Below, in pieces: positions 11,901 to 22,360 of a stretch of DNA of 64,000 nt. Both the position numbers and the translations under genes were made by a program. The stretch is from Pisaster brevispinus (Eukaryota > Echinodermata > Asteroidea > Forcipulatida > Asteriidae). How positions within the stretch are numbered: the stretch's first letter is position 1; every line of letters starts with the position of its first letter. The notes beneath the pieces were generated by a model. The model saw nothing but the letters and a program-made list of their open reading frames with translations. It was not told the origin of the DNA and did no database searches. Location: contig JAMKCF010000001.1 of the NCBI GenBank assembly GCA_023634235.1, positions 9,302,758-9,366,757 on the forward strand, written 5' to 3'.

Positions 11901-12920
11901 AGGGCAGAGAGTCAAATGATTTCATTTCATATGAGACCTGCTCCAACGAAACCCGGACAAAGTTGACAATTTTTTTTTAAAGATTTTAACTTTCAGATTC
12001 CCCGGGTGGTAAGCTTTAAAATGATATAATTTACATATGTACCCCCACCCTATCACCCCTGGGGCGAGGTTTATGTAATAAAACCCTGAGAACCCAATTA
12101 CGAGATAAACAGCTTTAAACTTCAGGAAGTGTGTGTGTGAACACACGCGACATGGATGAGTGCACACACTGGAGGGCGAATCAAATTAGCAACCGGTATG
12201 TTCCCATTACTCAATTAACTTGAAACTTCGCACGGTTAAAGATTATATATCAACATCTATTTTGTGTAGTATTTTGATGAATGATTACTAAAGTTATGCA
12301 TATTTGTAATGACAACAAATTTCAGCCTAAAAAGTCTAACCAGAATTGAAAGCTAGATGTACCCTGTACAATTCCATGGCACTTGGATGATTTAATTGTT
12401 TTTTAATCATGTCATTGAGTGACAAACTGATCGCAATTGTATTAATAGTCCTTTACATCAATTTTGATTGACATTTTATCGATAAATTATAGTACATGTA
12501 AAATAAAATCACACACAACAAATCTGTATTTCCGTATTGCAATAAATATTTTATTTTTAAATAATAGAAACACTGACACTAAAATTTACATGTAAACACA
12601 TGAAATCAACCAGCTACAGTGAAAACTTGATTCTGATACCAATCCTTACATAACGATGTCTTGGTTGGTAAGCATAGTAAGAGCATTTGTACGGGGCAGT
12701 TCAAAATTCTAAAGCCTTCCCAAGAGTACACCTATTCAGAACCCCTCACCTCCCCCCCCCCCCCAAAAAAAAAAAAGAAAGAAAAAAAAGAAAAAAGAAA
12801 AAAAGAAGAAAAATGAATAAAAATAAAACTGAAAGAAATGGGGGTACGAAAGAAAAATTTGCTATAAAACCAACTTGTAATTTTGTTCACCCCCCCCCCC
12901 CAACCCTTGTCTTAATGAAC
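8987..12920. other. Intergenic, no gene recognised
   Basis: About 3.9 kb of AT-rich sequence. The open frames are short and lack family features. It contains one perfect hairpin (11,138-11,175, listed separately), and runs of C and A at about 12,752-12,811 and 12,890-12,901 that create a spurious lysine-rich frame. Confidence 0.55.
11138..11175. repeat. Perfect 16-bp inverted repeat (hairpin)
   Basis: ATCCAAAATCCATCGC and its exact reverse complement are separated by the 6-base loop AACTCG. Shorter echoes of ATCGCAAA lie on both sides (near 11,110 and 11,211), suggesting the centre of a larger decayed palindromic repeat. Confidence 0.75.
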
Positions 12921-12966
12921 AGGCCATAGTGTAACAGGCCATAGTGTAACAGGCCATAGTGTAGCA
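12921..12966 (+). repeat. Three tandem copies of a 15-bp unit
   Basis: The unit AGGCCATAGTGTAAC occurs three times in direct succession, the last with one change. It lies just beyond the 3' end of the DUF7869-like pseudogene. Confidence 0.85.
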
Positions 12967-12981
12967 GTCATTATTGTTCAC

Positions 12982-14800
12982 TCATGTGATGTTGCGGGTC
13001 ACTGCAGTACAAAACTCCCTAATGTTTTTGTGCAAATATTGCTTACGAGCATCTGGCAACCCTGGTGAAGACATGGCAAGTGGCAATTCTCTCGGTGGCA
13101 AGTTGGATGGATCACAAAGAATTTTGAATTCTTTTTCTTCGGTGTCACATGAAGACTTCACAAACACAGTACCCGGGTGCTGATGACTAATGTGCTGGAA
13201 GGACTAAATTCCTGGAAGCACAACAAAGTACGGCCCAAGGAATTCTTGCCAGTTGTATGTTGGAACATTCACCTTTCCTGCCTCTGTGCCGACGATTCTT
13301 GGGATGTTGACCCCAGATATAGAACTCTTCGATACAACTTCAGCGATATCATCAAGGCAGCTCACCATTGAATGACGATATTTTTGTTTGACGAGCCCAA
13401 AACACCAATCTGGAGCAAATTTTGTGTGGCCGGCGATCATGAAGTTCAACGTTAAGTTGCTGTGGAGGCCATGGATGGTGCGCCACGCAAGGTACCATAG
13501 CACGTATCAGTTTTTATTCTGTCCTGAACAATTATCACAATGCAGAGATGAACATCCGATTCACCGAGACCGAAGTTCTCAAAGAAGTCATGAAGATAGC
13601 TTATGACTGAATTCGATCCTTTGCCGCAAGCCATCCCTTCGTCTATCAGATAGTTGATTTGCTGTAGTACAGCTTCACATGTCACCCCCAAAAGTCCACA
13701 TTTTGTAGGACACATGAAATACATACGTCCCGGCTGCAGAGGGTCACTTGGAAAGTGCACTTGCTTTGCGAAGTCAAAGGAGTAGTGCATTTGACCATCA
13801 CAGCTGCAAGGGAGGTAACGTCTAAGCACTACTCCTTCTCCAACTGAAGCCTTTGCTTCACTCACCATGCTCCTATACAGGTTGCGTTCAGCAGTCACAA
13901 GGCGAAGGTGCTCTTCTTGTTGTTGAACTCGCAGTAGCTTGTGGGCCTCAGAGAGGTTGGCACTCCTATAGACGGCGCTATTGTTCCGCTGGCACTGCCA
14001 ACACAGGTCACTCATAGGTCGCGTTGTCAGGATGAATGGAGTATAACGATTCCACAGCTTGCCAAAGGTTGATTGCTTGGTGATTCGGTATTCAGGAAGA
14101 CCTGTAAATTGAATACAACCATAAGCACATGTTAAAAAAAAATTGAATATAAATTTGATGCGAAATAACATGAAAACTACCTGTATTGGTTTTTCTAATT
14201 GTACAATGGTGGTTCTTTGTTTACATCTTAGCAGTCTTCTTTAGACAATAAAAAAAGAGAAAAATATTGTTCCTTTACAAAACAACTGAAATATTTTCTA
14301 TCTGACGTGTAATGGTGCTGCTTCTGTACAAAAAAAGTACAGTAAAAATGCCAACTAGATGCACCACAGAGGCCACCTAAAACTAAAAATTTGTCTGTAA
14401 GTAATTTTGCACTACCATTTTTTGTATTATTTTAATGGACTAGTTTTGGGGGAAAAAAATATCTGAATAATATCTTTGTGTACATGTACCTGCAGTGTGC
14501 CTGGTGTCATTCTTTGTTTTCATCTGTGCTTCATACTCCCTCCAGGTTGAAGACTTGTTGTCACTGGAGGGCAAAAGTCTCACCCTAGGGTCGGAACATT
14601 TTACACCTCTGATTCGCCCAGGAAAATCACCATGCCATTCACCTCAGCATAAATGACGATAAATGTCACCACGCGACGGATGTCCTTCTCTGTCAGGGCG
14701 TTCCTGTTGAACAACTCCCTCCAGATTTCTTGGATTGGGGGGGGGGACTCCATGCTGTTCATAATGCTTTATGATGCCAGAAAGCTGGTCGTTGCCAATG
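12982..14800 (-). pseudogene. DUF7869-like protein, two-exon remnant with several breaks
   Basis: Two exons are visible. The upstream one (14,800 to 14,490) has acceptor TTTCAG, the blocks IIKHYEQHG, LTEKDIRRVVTFI and PGRIRGVK, and donor CTGCAG|GTACAT. The downstream one begins at about 14,101 after CAATTTACAG with a phase-1 junction that keeps the frame. It contains STFGKLW, MSDLCWQCQRN, YSFDFAKQVHFP, then CDNCSGQNKN, AGHTKFAPDWCFG and a C-terminus ending at 12,982. From memory this is the family now called DUF7869, of unknown function. Breaks: indels in the first exon (C-run and T-run), a 2-bp CT insertion just before the CDNC motif near 13,541, TGA right after QNKN, and TAG after VVLPGI. 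So it is a pseudogene. The three conserved Asp-bearing motifs could be an RNase-H-like catalytic set; that is inference. Confidence 0.8.
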
Positions 14801-17067
14801 CTGAAAAAAAATAAAGAAAGAAAGAAAAACAAAGTATTTACTGTCTTTAAAAATCAACAATTACAATCTTTTGCCATTGGAGTATAAGCAAAAAAGTATG
14901 CGATGTTACAACTATTCTCAAGTAACGATTTGGCATGGGTTACTGTAGCGCACTAAGCACTCAAAAAGGGGGGCTGGTCTTTATGAAAACTGATGACGGA
15001 AGCTTCTACTGATGTTAAGACCTTTGTTTATTTCAATTAGCGTGAAAACTGTAACAAGATAAAAAACAAAACAAGTTACCATTTTGGCAAGTGACAATAC
15101 TATAGAAGGTATCCTCATAACAGACTACCCAAAAAACTATATTTCCATACATGTATATGCACCTGGCATTAGTCAGTTTGAAGTTAAGTTCCCTACGAAC
15201 TCAAAGTAAAGACACAGTTCCCAAACACTGACATTGGCTTCTCCAATGTAATCATCATATTATCAAAAACACCATGTAGTCCTTAATCATGCAAATATGA
15301 CATAATAACAATAACATAAAATAAACCTAACCGTTCATGCCTTAGACTGTTAAAGAATCCCGAGAATTAATGATGTGAAACGTGAGGCGGGGTCACAACT
15401 GCAACCGTTAAATAAAATAAACGAACAATTGATGATTTACTGAACTGCGACTGTTGTTATTTGTATTATACAATTATAGTTCAATGAACTTCGGACATCA
15501 AAAAGTGGTACCACGTTTTAGAGTTTACCAAAAATATACAATTATAAATCTACACCGGTGATAATCCCTATAAGCTTCATCAAACACAAAAAAGCACTAT
15601 AACTTAAACTTGCAGCGTTGAGCCACCTATCGGTATTCGCCTTCAATTCTAGCCACAAAACAACACGCTCTAATCTGCATGAGCTATCGTGCCCAAAATT
15701 GTCACTTTGAATTGTCCATTACATAGCTGGCCTCCTTTATGGCCCGTCTTGGGCATTCGTCCGCAGACGTCGGGTTTGCGGGCTTTACTAGCCCCTTAAA
15801 ACTCTCCCACCTTGTATCTGTGCGCGTCTTAAGACGGCTTTACTGGTAGTCGTGTCCTGGAGTACAAGTTGGTTGCCTCTCAGGTATTCGGCGACTTGTC
15901 CAGTCCCTCGCTACTCTGCTAATCAGGCTGTCACATACATCGGATCCTACCCGGTTGTCCGGTGTCCCAATCGTCGATAACTATAAACAATAATTACCGA
16001 AATCATCGCAATACAATCAAATTCCAACAACTGATCTCCGTACACATAGTCCAACAGTGTACCTGACTATTCAAAACCCTCATGTTGCATTTCACGGAGA
16101 ATCAAACTCCGGTTAACAAAATGCCAACAATGTCTGAAACACAATATCTCTGTTAATAAGTCTATTTACAATACGTAAGCAATTTGCTGTCATTTGGAAA
16201 CATGGACAAAATATGCAGTCTTTCATAAGACACTAAATAGGGCCTAAGTATTACCTAGTATATGGCATGACCAAATTTGTTATACGCATCTATTTCTCTC
16301 TACTTCTTTCATAGTGAACTTTAAACAAACCATAGTATCACAGGTACTGGTATATTATTTGTCAACAACAAGTACCATTTACTTATATTAATATAAACGT
16401 TAATACTCACAGTCAGTCCATGGGTGTCCCCTCTTTAAAATAAATCGAGACTTTTCACGTAAAAGGTGGCTTTTCCCTCACTTCTCTACAATGTTGGTCA
16501 AAGGCGAAAACAAGTCGCAATCAAATTGTTAAAGCTGACTTGGCTGTAAAAACTCGCCAAAATTCAATGCATCAGCACCGGCTTATCCAAGTCACCCTAC
16601 TTCGATGTAGCTACCAAAGCATATCTATCGCTTGCCACGTCATAAGCCCAGCAGCCTTTGCGCGCTTTCAAAGGAGAAACTTCGTGACCCATAACATTAT
16701 TCAAAATTTACACTGACCTTCGACCTGACCCTCAAGAACCATGACCAAATAGACTTTACTTAGTACCTCGACTTCTTCACATATGTGACCCGTCGGTGAA
16801 CTGACCACGGCTATTCAAAATACTTCGTAACATAGACCAGCGGATAACTTCCAGCATTCAACCCTGATCACTTAAATGGCTACTTGGACTCTGTTTAGCC
16901 TAGACGAAATGAAATACATATCTAGAATCATTTCAAAGATCTCACATGTGGTCTCAAAAACACCCTAAGAATAGACCCAAAATTTGTGCACAGACAATAA
17001 CAAACTATATGCAAGTGACAACACAATAATATCCATGATATAGTAAGCATCAAATAACAACATTTTC
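14801..17067. other. Intergenic, no gene recognised
   Basis: About 2.3 kb. A more GC-rich patch at 15,720-15,990 stands out from AT-rich surroundings but shows no open frame, LTR ends or repeat partner that I could find. Confidence 0.5.
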
Positions 17068-18930
17068 TTACCCATAAACACGATAAAAAAGGGGCAACAA
17101 GTAGCCACAAAAAACCCTCCTGAACAACGATAGAGGACGGCCGTTTACTATAGCCATCGCTTCATAAAACAGTGTTCGAAGTGACGAGTCATCCAATCTT
17201 CCCGGACAAAGTGCAACTACTCCACTAAGGATATTTGTGATTGTCCTAATTTGACGTTCCCATACTCCGCCGACATGGCTGGCACAGGGAACATTCATAA
17301 CGAAGTCAGTCTTGGTTTGCTAAGTAGGCTGCCACTCTATCTGCGTCAAGCTCTTTCAAGGCTGAATTTAGTTCATTTTTTGCACCAACAAAGTTGCTGC
17401 CTTGATCCGACCTGATTTGACGAACCTTTCCTCTTATGGCAATGAAACATCGCAGTCCGTTGATGAAGGCATCAGTTGAGAGATCATCAAGCATCTCCAC
17501 ATGAACTGCTCTTGAGCATAGACATGTGAACAGTAGGCCGTATCTCTTGAAGTTCTTGCGACCTTGTTTTGGTAATAAAGGGGCCAAAACAGTCCATGCC
17601 ACAATATGAGAATGGTGGAGATGATTCAACACGATCTTCAGGTAGATCTGACATCTTCTGTTCTTGAGTGGGTCGCCGATTTCTCCTGCAGATCACACAT
17701 TTACGAATAAGACTCGATACCAGACCTCCACCGCCGATGATCCAAAACCCAATGGCTCTAAGTTCATTCAGAGTAGTTCCACGTCCTTGATGGAGAACTT
17801 TCTCATGGAAGTGTGCGGCGATCAGTCGAGAAATGTGACTGTCCTTTGGAAGTATTACTGGATGCTTGACGGAGAGAGGTAGTGAGGAATTCCTGAGGCG
17901 ACCTCCCACGCGCAGAATTCCAGAGTCATCGGTGTAGGGATCAAGATCTTTAATAGGGGGACTCTCCTTAAACTCGAACTTCTGCACCAACTTAAAAGGC
18001 TGATTCCTGTCGTTCTTCGACACTGCTCATATTACTATCTGTATCTCCTTTCGCTCTTCTTCGAAGTCTGGCAATAGCTCGAACAAACATCGGCCAGCTG
18101 GAGAATTTGGACAGTAGTAAGAAGAGAAATGGATCATTTGACTCCTCTGTGGCTGTGCTGAGTACTGTCGACTTCCTTATTTCTGGATCCTCAAGTGACA
18201 GTTCAGGTGTTAATTTCGATGGGATCTTGAACTTTGGGCTCCACAGGAAATCAAGACCTTTGTACCAGGATGACTCTTGAAGAGCTGTTGCTGTGAGCCC
18301 TCTTGAAGCATGATCAGCAGGATTAGAACTAGACTTAACGTAGAACCAATGATCAACGTCTGTAATCTCTCTGATCATTTGCACCCGGTTGGCCACAAAT
18401 GTATGGAAGCGTCGCACCTCATTGTTGATGTATCCTAGGACTACCTGGGAATCAGTCCAGAAGATTTCTTCTCCATTCGGCAGGTGGAGCTCCTCCTCAG
18501 AATTTGACTTATCTTCACCGACACAACAGCTGCAGTCAACTCAAGGTGGGCAATTGTTGTGACCTTGGTTGGAGCAACTCGCGACTTGCCCATCAGAAGT
18601 GTGCAGCATACTCTGTCCTGGTGATCCTGAATTCTGAGATAGGAACATTGGCCATAACCCAAGGTGCTGGCATCTGAGAAGTGGTGCAACTGAGTAGACT
18701 TAACTTCACCAAATTGACTCGGCTTTAGGCAGCGTGGAATTCGAATCGCTGCAATCTTTGGAAGGTCCGACATCCACTTCTCCCACCGTGGTCCTAACTT
18801 TGCAGGCAGAGGATCATCCCACCCACTTCCGTTGCGACACATATGCTGCAGCAGCAATTTGCCTGAGGACAAATGGAGCCAACAGTCCAAGAGGGTCGTA
18901 AACTGATGCAACTATGGTAGCCAACTGAAA
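17068..18930 (-). pseudogene. BEL/Pao retrotransposon pol fragment (RT end, RNase H, integrase)
   Basis: Reading leftward: the BEL/Pao signature VASVYDPLGLLAPF, then WDDPLP and HHFSDASTLGYGQC (RNase H), SSSNPADHASRGL, and the zinc-binding integrase start near HEKVLHQGRGTTLNELR with CVICRR. The integrase core follows: GMDCFGPF (first Asp), RSDQGSNF (second Asp), and ASHVGGVWERQIR (the Glu). The catalytic DDE residues are all present, but the frame shifts near 18,430, 18,000, 17,560 and 17,300. The 5' half of pol, gag and both LTRs are missing, and the 3' end stops after NGRPLSL near 17,130. At its upstream edge it joins the P-like transposase in frame. Confidence 0.88.
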
Positions 18931-20463
18931 ACTTGTTGCACCACAAGTAGCATAATAACCTATAGGAGCATGCAATGAGGAGAAGATGCCTCTCACCATG
19001 AGCACAAAAACATGTGAGGCTACTGGCACTTCTTCCTCCCCACTACACCTCCTCTCAAATGCAAGAATCTCATTGCCTAGCTCACCGACATCAAGGAAGC
19101 CAACAATTCTACCAGAACGAGCGTTGTAAACCAGGTCAGACTTAACCTTCGTTTCGTCAAAGGCTATGGTATTATTCTTCTCATGGTCTGGCATGGCTGC
19201 CATGTTGATATCATTGATGATACGCATCACCATGTAACTGTTGAACCCTGTTGTGGGGTTGCAAAAGTGGCTGTATGGATGTAGAGTGCTCGGGTGTGGG
19301 AGACGGATAAAGCCACTCTCACGTAGCAGATTATAAGCCGATGACGACTTACTTTGGAGGGCGATGCACCATCGGAAAAGGGCAGGATGCCAACGCATGC
19401 CCTTACCCTTCGTCATACTTTGCTTTTGTTGCTGCCACATAAGAGCTGATGGGGAATCTTGAATCTCCATTGAAGCTTCGTTAGCCTTCAAGAAATCTTG
19501 GAGAAGACAATCCTGGTGAAGTTGGAGAACTTCCCTTTCCCGGACCACCATCTCCTCAATCTTCTTTTTAGTGGTGGCAATCTTCTGTTTCAACAGGTTT
19601 TTTTCGTAGCTCAGCTGATTGGCCTTGATTAGATCTGCCCGGCTGAGTAGATCATTTCTTGTAGTTGATCGTATGATGCTTGTTGTGTTTCCTGTAGATT
19701 CTTGTCTCTTCAAGCGACTGGAAATTGAGAACAGGTCACCGCGGTGAACTCTGCATGCCGGACAGCGATCTGACCGTGAAGGAATGAGAAGGCTGCATAG
19801 ACTGTGGCATATTGTGCAAAATGGGCGCTGCTGGTAGACGTCATTGCTGGTAATTGTAATAGGAATTTCCCCATTCATGCCCGTCTTGGAGGTCACCGAA
19901 TGATGAAAATCATCGTTGCCGATGCAAACACCATTCTGTGTGATGACATGCACGGACTGGACCATGGCGTCTCTCTCAAGCAAGTGACTGGGAATCCCCC
20001 TAAACAAATCATGTGACGATGCCTTCTTGTTCACAACTTCGACCTCCCAGGTTTTATTTGGAAATAATTTTGCTACAACTGATGGCTGACCAGAGCTCAT
20101 CATCCGACTCATCTGGAAGAAATCTTGACCTTGCCATACAGACATTTGATGCTGACTAGCAATGTCTGCCAAGGCGAGTGCCTCATCACGGCAACGTGGG
20201 CAACGAACCTCATTGAAGTTGAAGAGTGTGATGCAGCACCGGTTGTCTCGCTTGTGCTTCTTCTCTCTCTCCCACCATGACTTGAGATTCTTAACGCACT
20301 TGTAGCACACAAACGGAGGATGAATGTTGACCTCATCAAATCGAATGACAACATTCAGAGCCCGGAGGATGAGCTGCTTATACTGCTCTTTCTCATGTGG
20401 TTTTCTTCCAGCTTCGATTGATCTGTCTTCTCCACAGAGCCTACAAATATTTGTAAGACTCAT
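18814..20463 (-). CDS. P-element-like transposase N-terminal part, fused in frame to BEL/Pao
   Basis: One 549-codon frame. Residues 1-90 carry a Cys-rich segment (ICRLCGED ... FVCYKCVKNLKSW) resembling a ZAD/THAP-like zinc module, followed by more Cys pairs (CPRC, CTICH, CPAC). About residues 275-325 are strongly charged and helical, likely a coiled coil. From about 345, KGKGMRWHPALFRWCIALQ and GFIRLPHPSTL lead to IAFDETKVKSDLVYNARSG, which matches the RNase-H start of P-like transposases, with the Asp in FDE as the first catalytic residue. After YYATCGATSFQLATI (near 18,925) the sequence turns into BEL/Pao pol without a stop. The remaining transposase core is gone, so the product cannot be an active transposase. 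Start chosen because the zinc module begins at this ATG. Confidence 0.75.
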   Translation of the reverse strand: MSLTNICRLCGEDRSIEAGRKPHEKEQYKQLILRALNVVIRFDEVNIHPPFVCYKCVKNLKSWWEREKKHKRDNRCCITLFNFNEVRCPRCRDEALALADIASQHQMSVWQGQDFFQMSRMMSSGQPSVVAKLFPNKTWEVEVVNKKASSHDLFRGIPSHLLERDAMVQSVHVITQNGVCIGNDDFHHSVTSKTGMNGEIPITITSNDVYQQRPFCTICHSLCSLLIPSRSDRCPACRVHRGDLFSISSRLKRQESTGNTTSIIRSTTRNDLLSRADLIKANQLSYEKNLLKQKIATTKKKIEEMVVREREVLQLHQDCLLQDFLKANEASMEIQDSPSALMWQQQKQSMTKGKGMRWHPALFRWCIALQSKSSSAYNLLRESGFIRLPHPSTLHPYSHFCNPTTGFNSYMVMRIINDINMAAMPDHEKNNTIAFDETKVKSDLVYNARSGRIVGFLDVGELGNEILAFERRCSGEEEVPVASHVFVLMVRGIFSSLHAPIGYYATCGATSFQLATIVASVYDPLGLLAPFVLRQIAAAAYVSQRKWVG

Positions 20464-22235
20464 TTCTAGACTTTACAATCTGAAAGAAAAATGAAAATAC
20501 CCCGTAAGAAATTACTGTAGTTCAAACAAGAATTGTGGTTTTTTTAAATTCAAAAATTTAAGGCCATTACGTTACATTTTGTCCATTTAATGATTTGTTT
20601 TTGTTGTCCATTGTGAGGCGCTGTGTTCTTGTAGAGCGCCATCTATAAATACCTTGTACTGTTATTATTATTATATTATTATTACAATATACTTCGTGCC
20701 TGCTTTATTTAAATTGTTAGGTTAAGGCCTTTTCGTAAATTTGATCTTGATCTATTTTCTTTATAATACAAGAATAGAAGTCTAAGATGTCAGTAGGTGT
20801 AGCTCTTTGGGTAGGATCAACTACAAATAAAAAAATATAAAAAGTAGGCCTTAGTGTTGGCTTTTTTATTTACTTTCCCAATTGTTAATTTTAACTTGCA
20901 TAAATATTTAGATATCAAACGTTAATAATGATCAAGTGACATTCAACAAATAAAAAATTTAAAATGATTGATCCTCATTTCAATTCAAGTTAATAATATT
21001 GTATTAAATAGCACAAGCCTTTGTTTCTGACATGTCTGATATTAATGACTACTGTAAATTTATTCAAATCATTCAAATGGATGGATTTTCTATAATAATA
21101 GGCCTAAATACAACTAACAAATTACTTATGTCCTTAGGTCCCCCCTTTTTTTTGCACAATAACAAAACCAAAATGCCTAGCCAGACAGTCAGTAGGCAGT
21201 ACAAATCTTGGAATTTGCAAATCTTGCATTTTTAAATTAAAAAAAAATTACAATCATGAACAGAAAAAGGGGCTTGTTTATAAGTTTTGGTGATCATTTA
21301 GCTAAAATAAATCGGCTGTAAATAAACCTCAACAAAGGTAAGATCCAATAAGAGTATTGACTTCTCACTGACACTTCGCGAACACGCCAAATCTTGGGGG
21401 GGGGGGGAAATAAATAAATAAATCGAGACGTTGCAAAGATTTGGCCTGCATTGGCATCGTGTAAGACTAGCACTGAAAGAAAGCCCATCTTCTGACCATC
21501 AAAATGCACCAGTTTTCGGACGTGAAAACTCATGAGAAACGTTGAAAAATAATAAAATTATTAATGCCATATTTCCGAGGTTATTTTTACGAAACCGAAA
21601 TATTGTGCAATTTTCACCATTACAACTTTGTCGGAAAGTACGTCGTTTCGGCTATAACTGCACATGCACATGTGTATACAAGGGGACTTGTAGGACCAAC
21701 TGCGCATGCGGTAAACGTTTGCTACACTGTGCCTTATTTACTCCAGTGATGGAAAACAAAATGCAGCGATACTACGTCTTGCGGTATTCCAATGCACTGA
21801 GTGAAGTCGGGCTGTCGGTTACCAGCGTAAAAACACGGCGACGCACCACCCATTGAAAGGAGGCTTGCGGTCGTTAATGTTTACGAGATCTCAGCGGGTG
21901 ATGCAGTGCTTTGTTTAGGGGCTTGCTGATAGCGCTAATTGGATGAATTTAGTGCCCGCGAAGTTCGAACTCCTTGGGTTTGTAGCTCTATGGTTAAAGA
22001 GTGTCACTTCCACTGAGCCCAAGGATAGTCTTGCTGAAGCTGCAGCAATCTTTAGCAAAAGTGCCCTGCCGCATCCTCATTGGCAACTAATTCCCCTGGC
22101 AGTTGAAAAGGCAGCTGACCGCAGGACCTGGATTAAACTAAATCAGAGAGGAAAGGTTGCCACATTAGAAACAGGAGGCAGGATGAGTGATAACATCTTC
22201 ATAATGCTAAGATTTTATAAATAGATTTCAAGATT
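20464..22235. other. Mostly intergenic
   Basis: AT-rich sequence with no convincing gene. It holds a solo LINE tail (20,622-20,692). An open frame of 93 codons at 21,943-22,224 (+) has plausible composition but no recognised family and no splice context; I rate it as weak. Confidence 0.5.
20622..20692 (+). repeat. Solo L2-like LINE 3' tail
   Basis: GTGAGGCGCTGTG ... GAGCGCCATCTATAAA followed by an ATT/TTA run repeats the 3' signature of the other L2-like elements here. It is an extreme 5' truncation leaving only the terminal hairpin and tail. Confidence 0.7.
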
Positions 22236-22360
22236 TCAGGAAATTGTTTTAATAATAATAATAAAGACATTTGTAAAGCGCCTAATGCATAAGCCTCTAA
22301 GCGCATAGAGAGAACAATAAAGTATACAAAGAGTGAAAGAAACAATTACAAATAAGCAGA
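22236..22360 (-). repeat. 3' UTR and tail of the intact LINE
   Basis: In the minus direction the sequence after the stop contains GCGCTTAGAGGC and AGGCGCTTTACAAATG and ends in a TTA run. This supports a complete 3' end for the 1141-codon element. Confidence 0.85.

Noticed and set aside
12687..12929. Lys-rich 80-codon frame
   Set aside because: Produced by adjacent C and A homopolymers.
15720..15990. GC-rich patch considered as a possible BEL LTR or promoter
   Set aside because: No TG...CA limits, no partner copy near the BEL fragment, no initiation or splice context.
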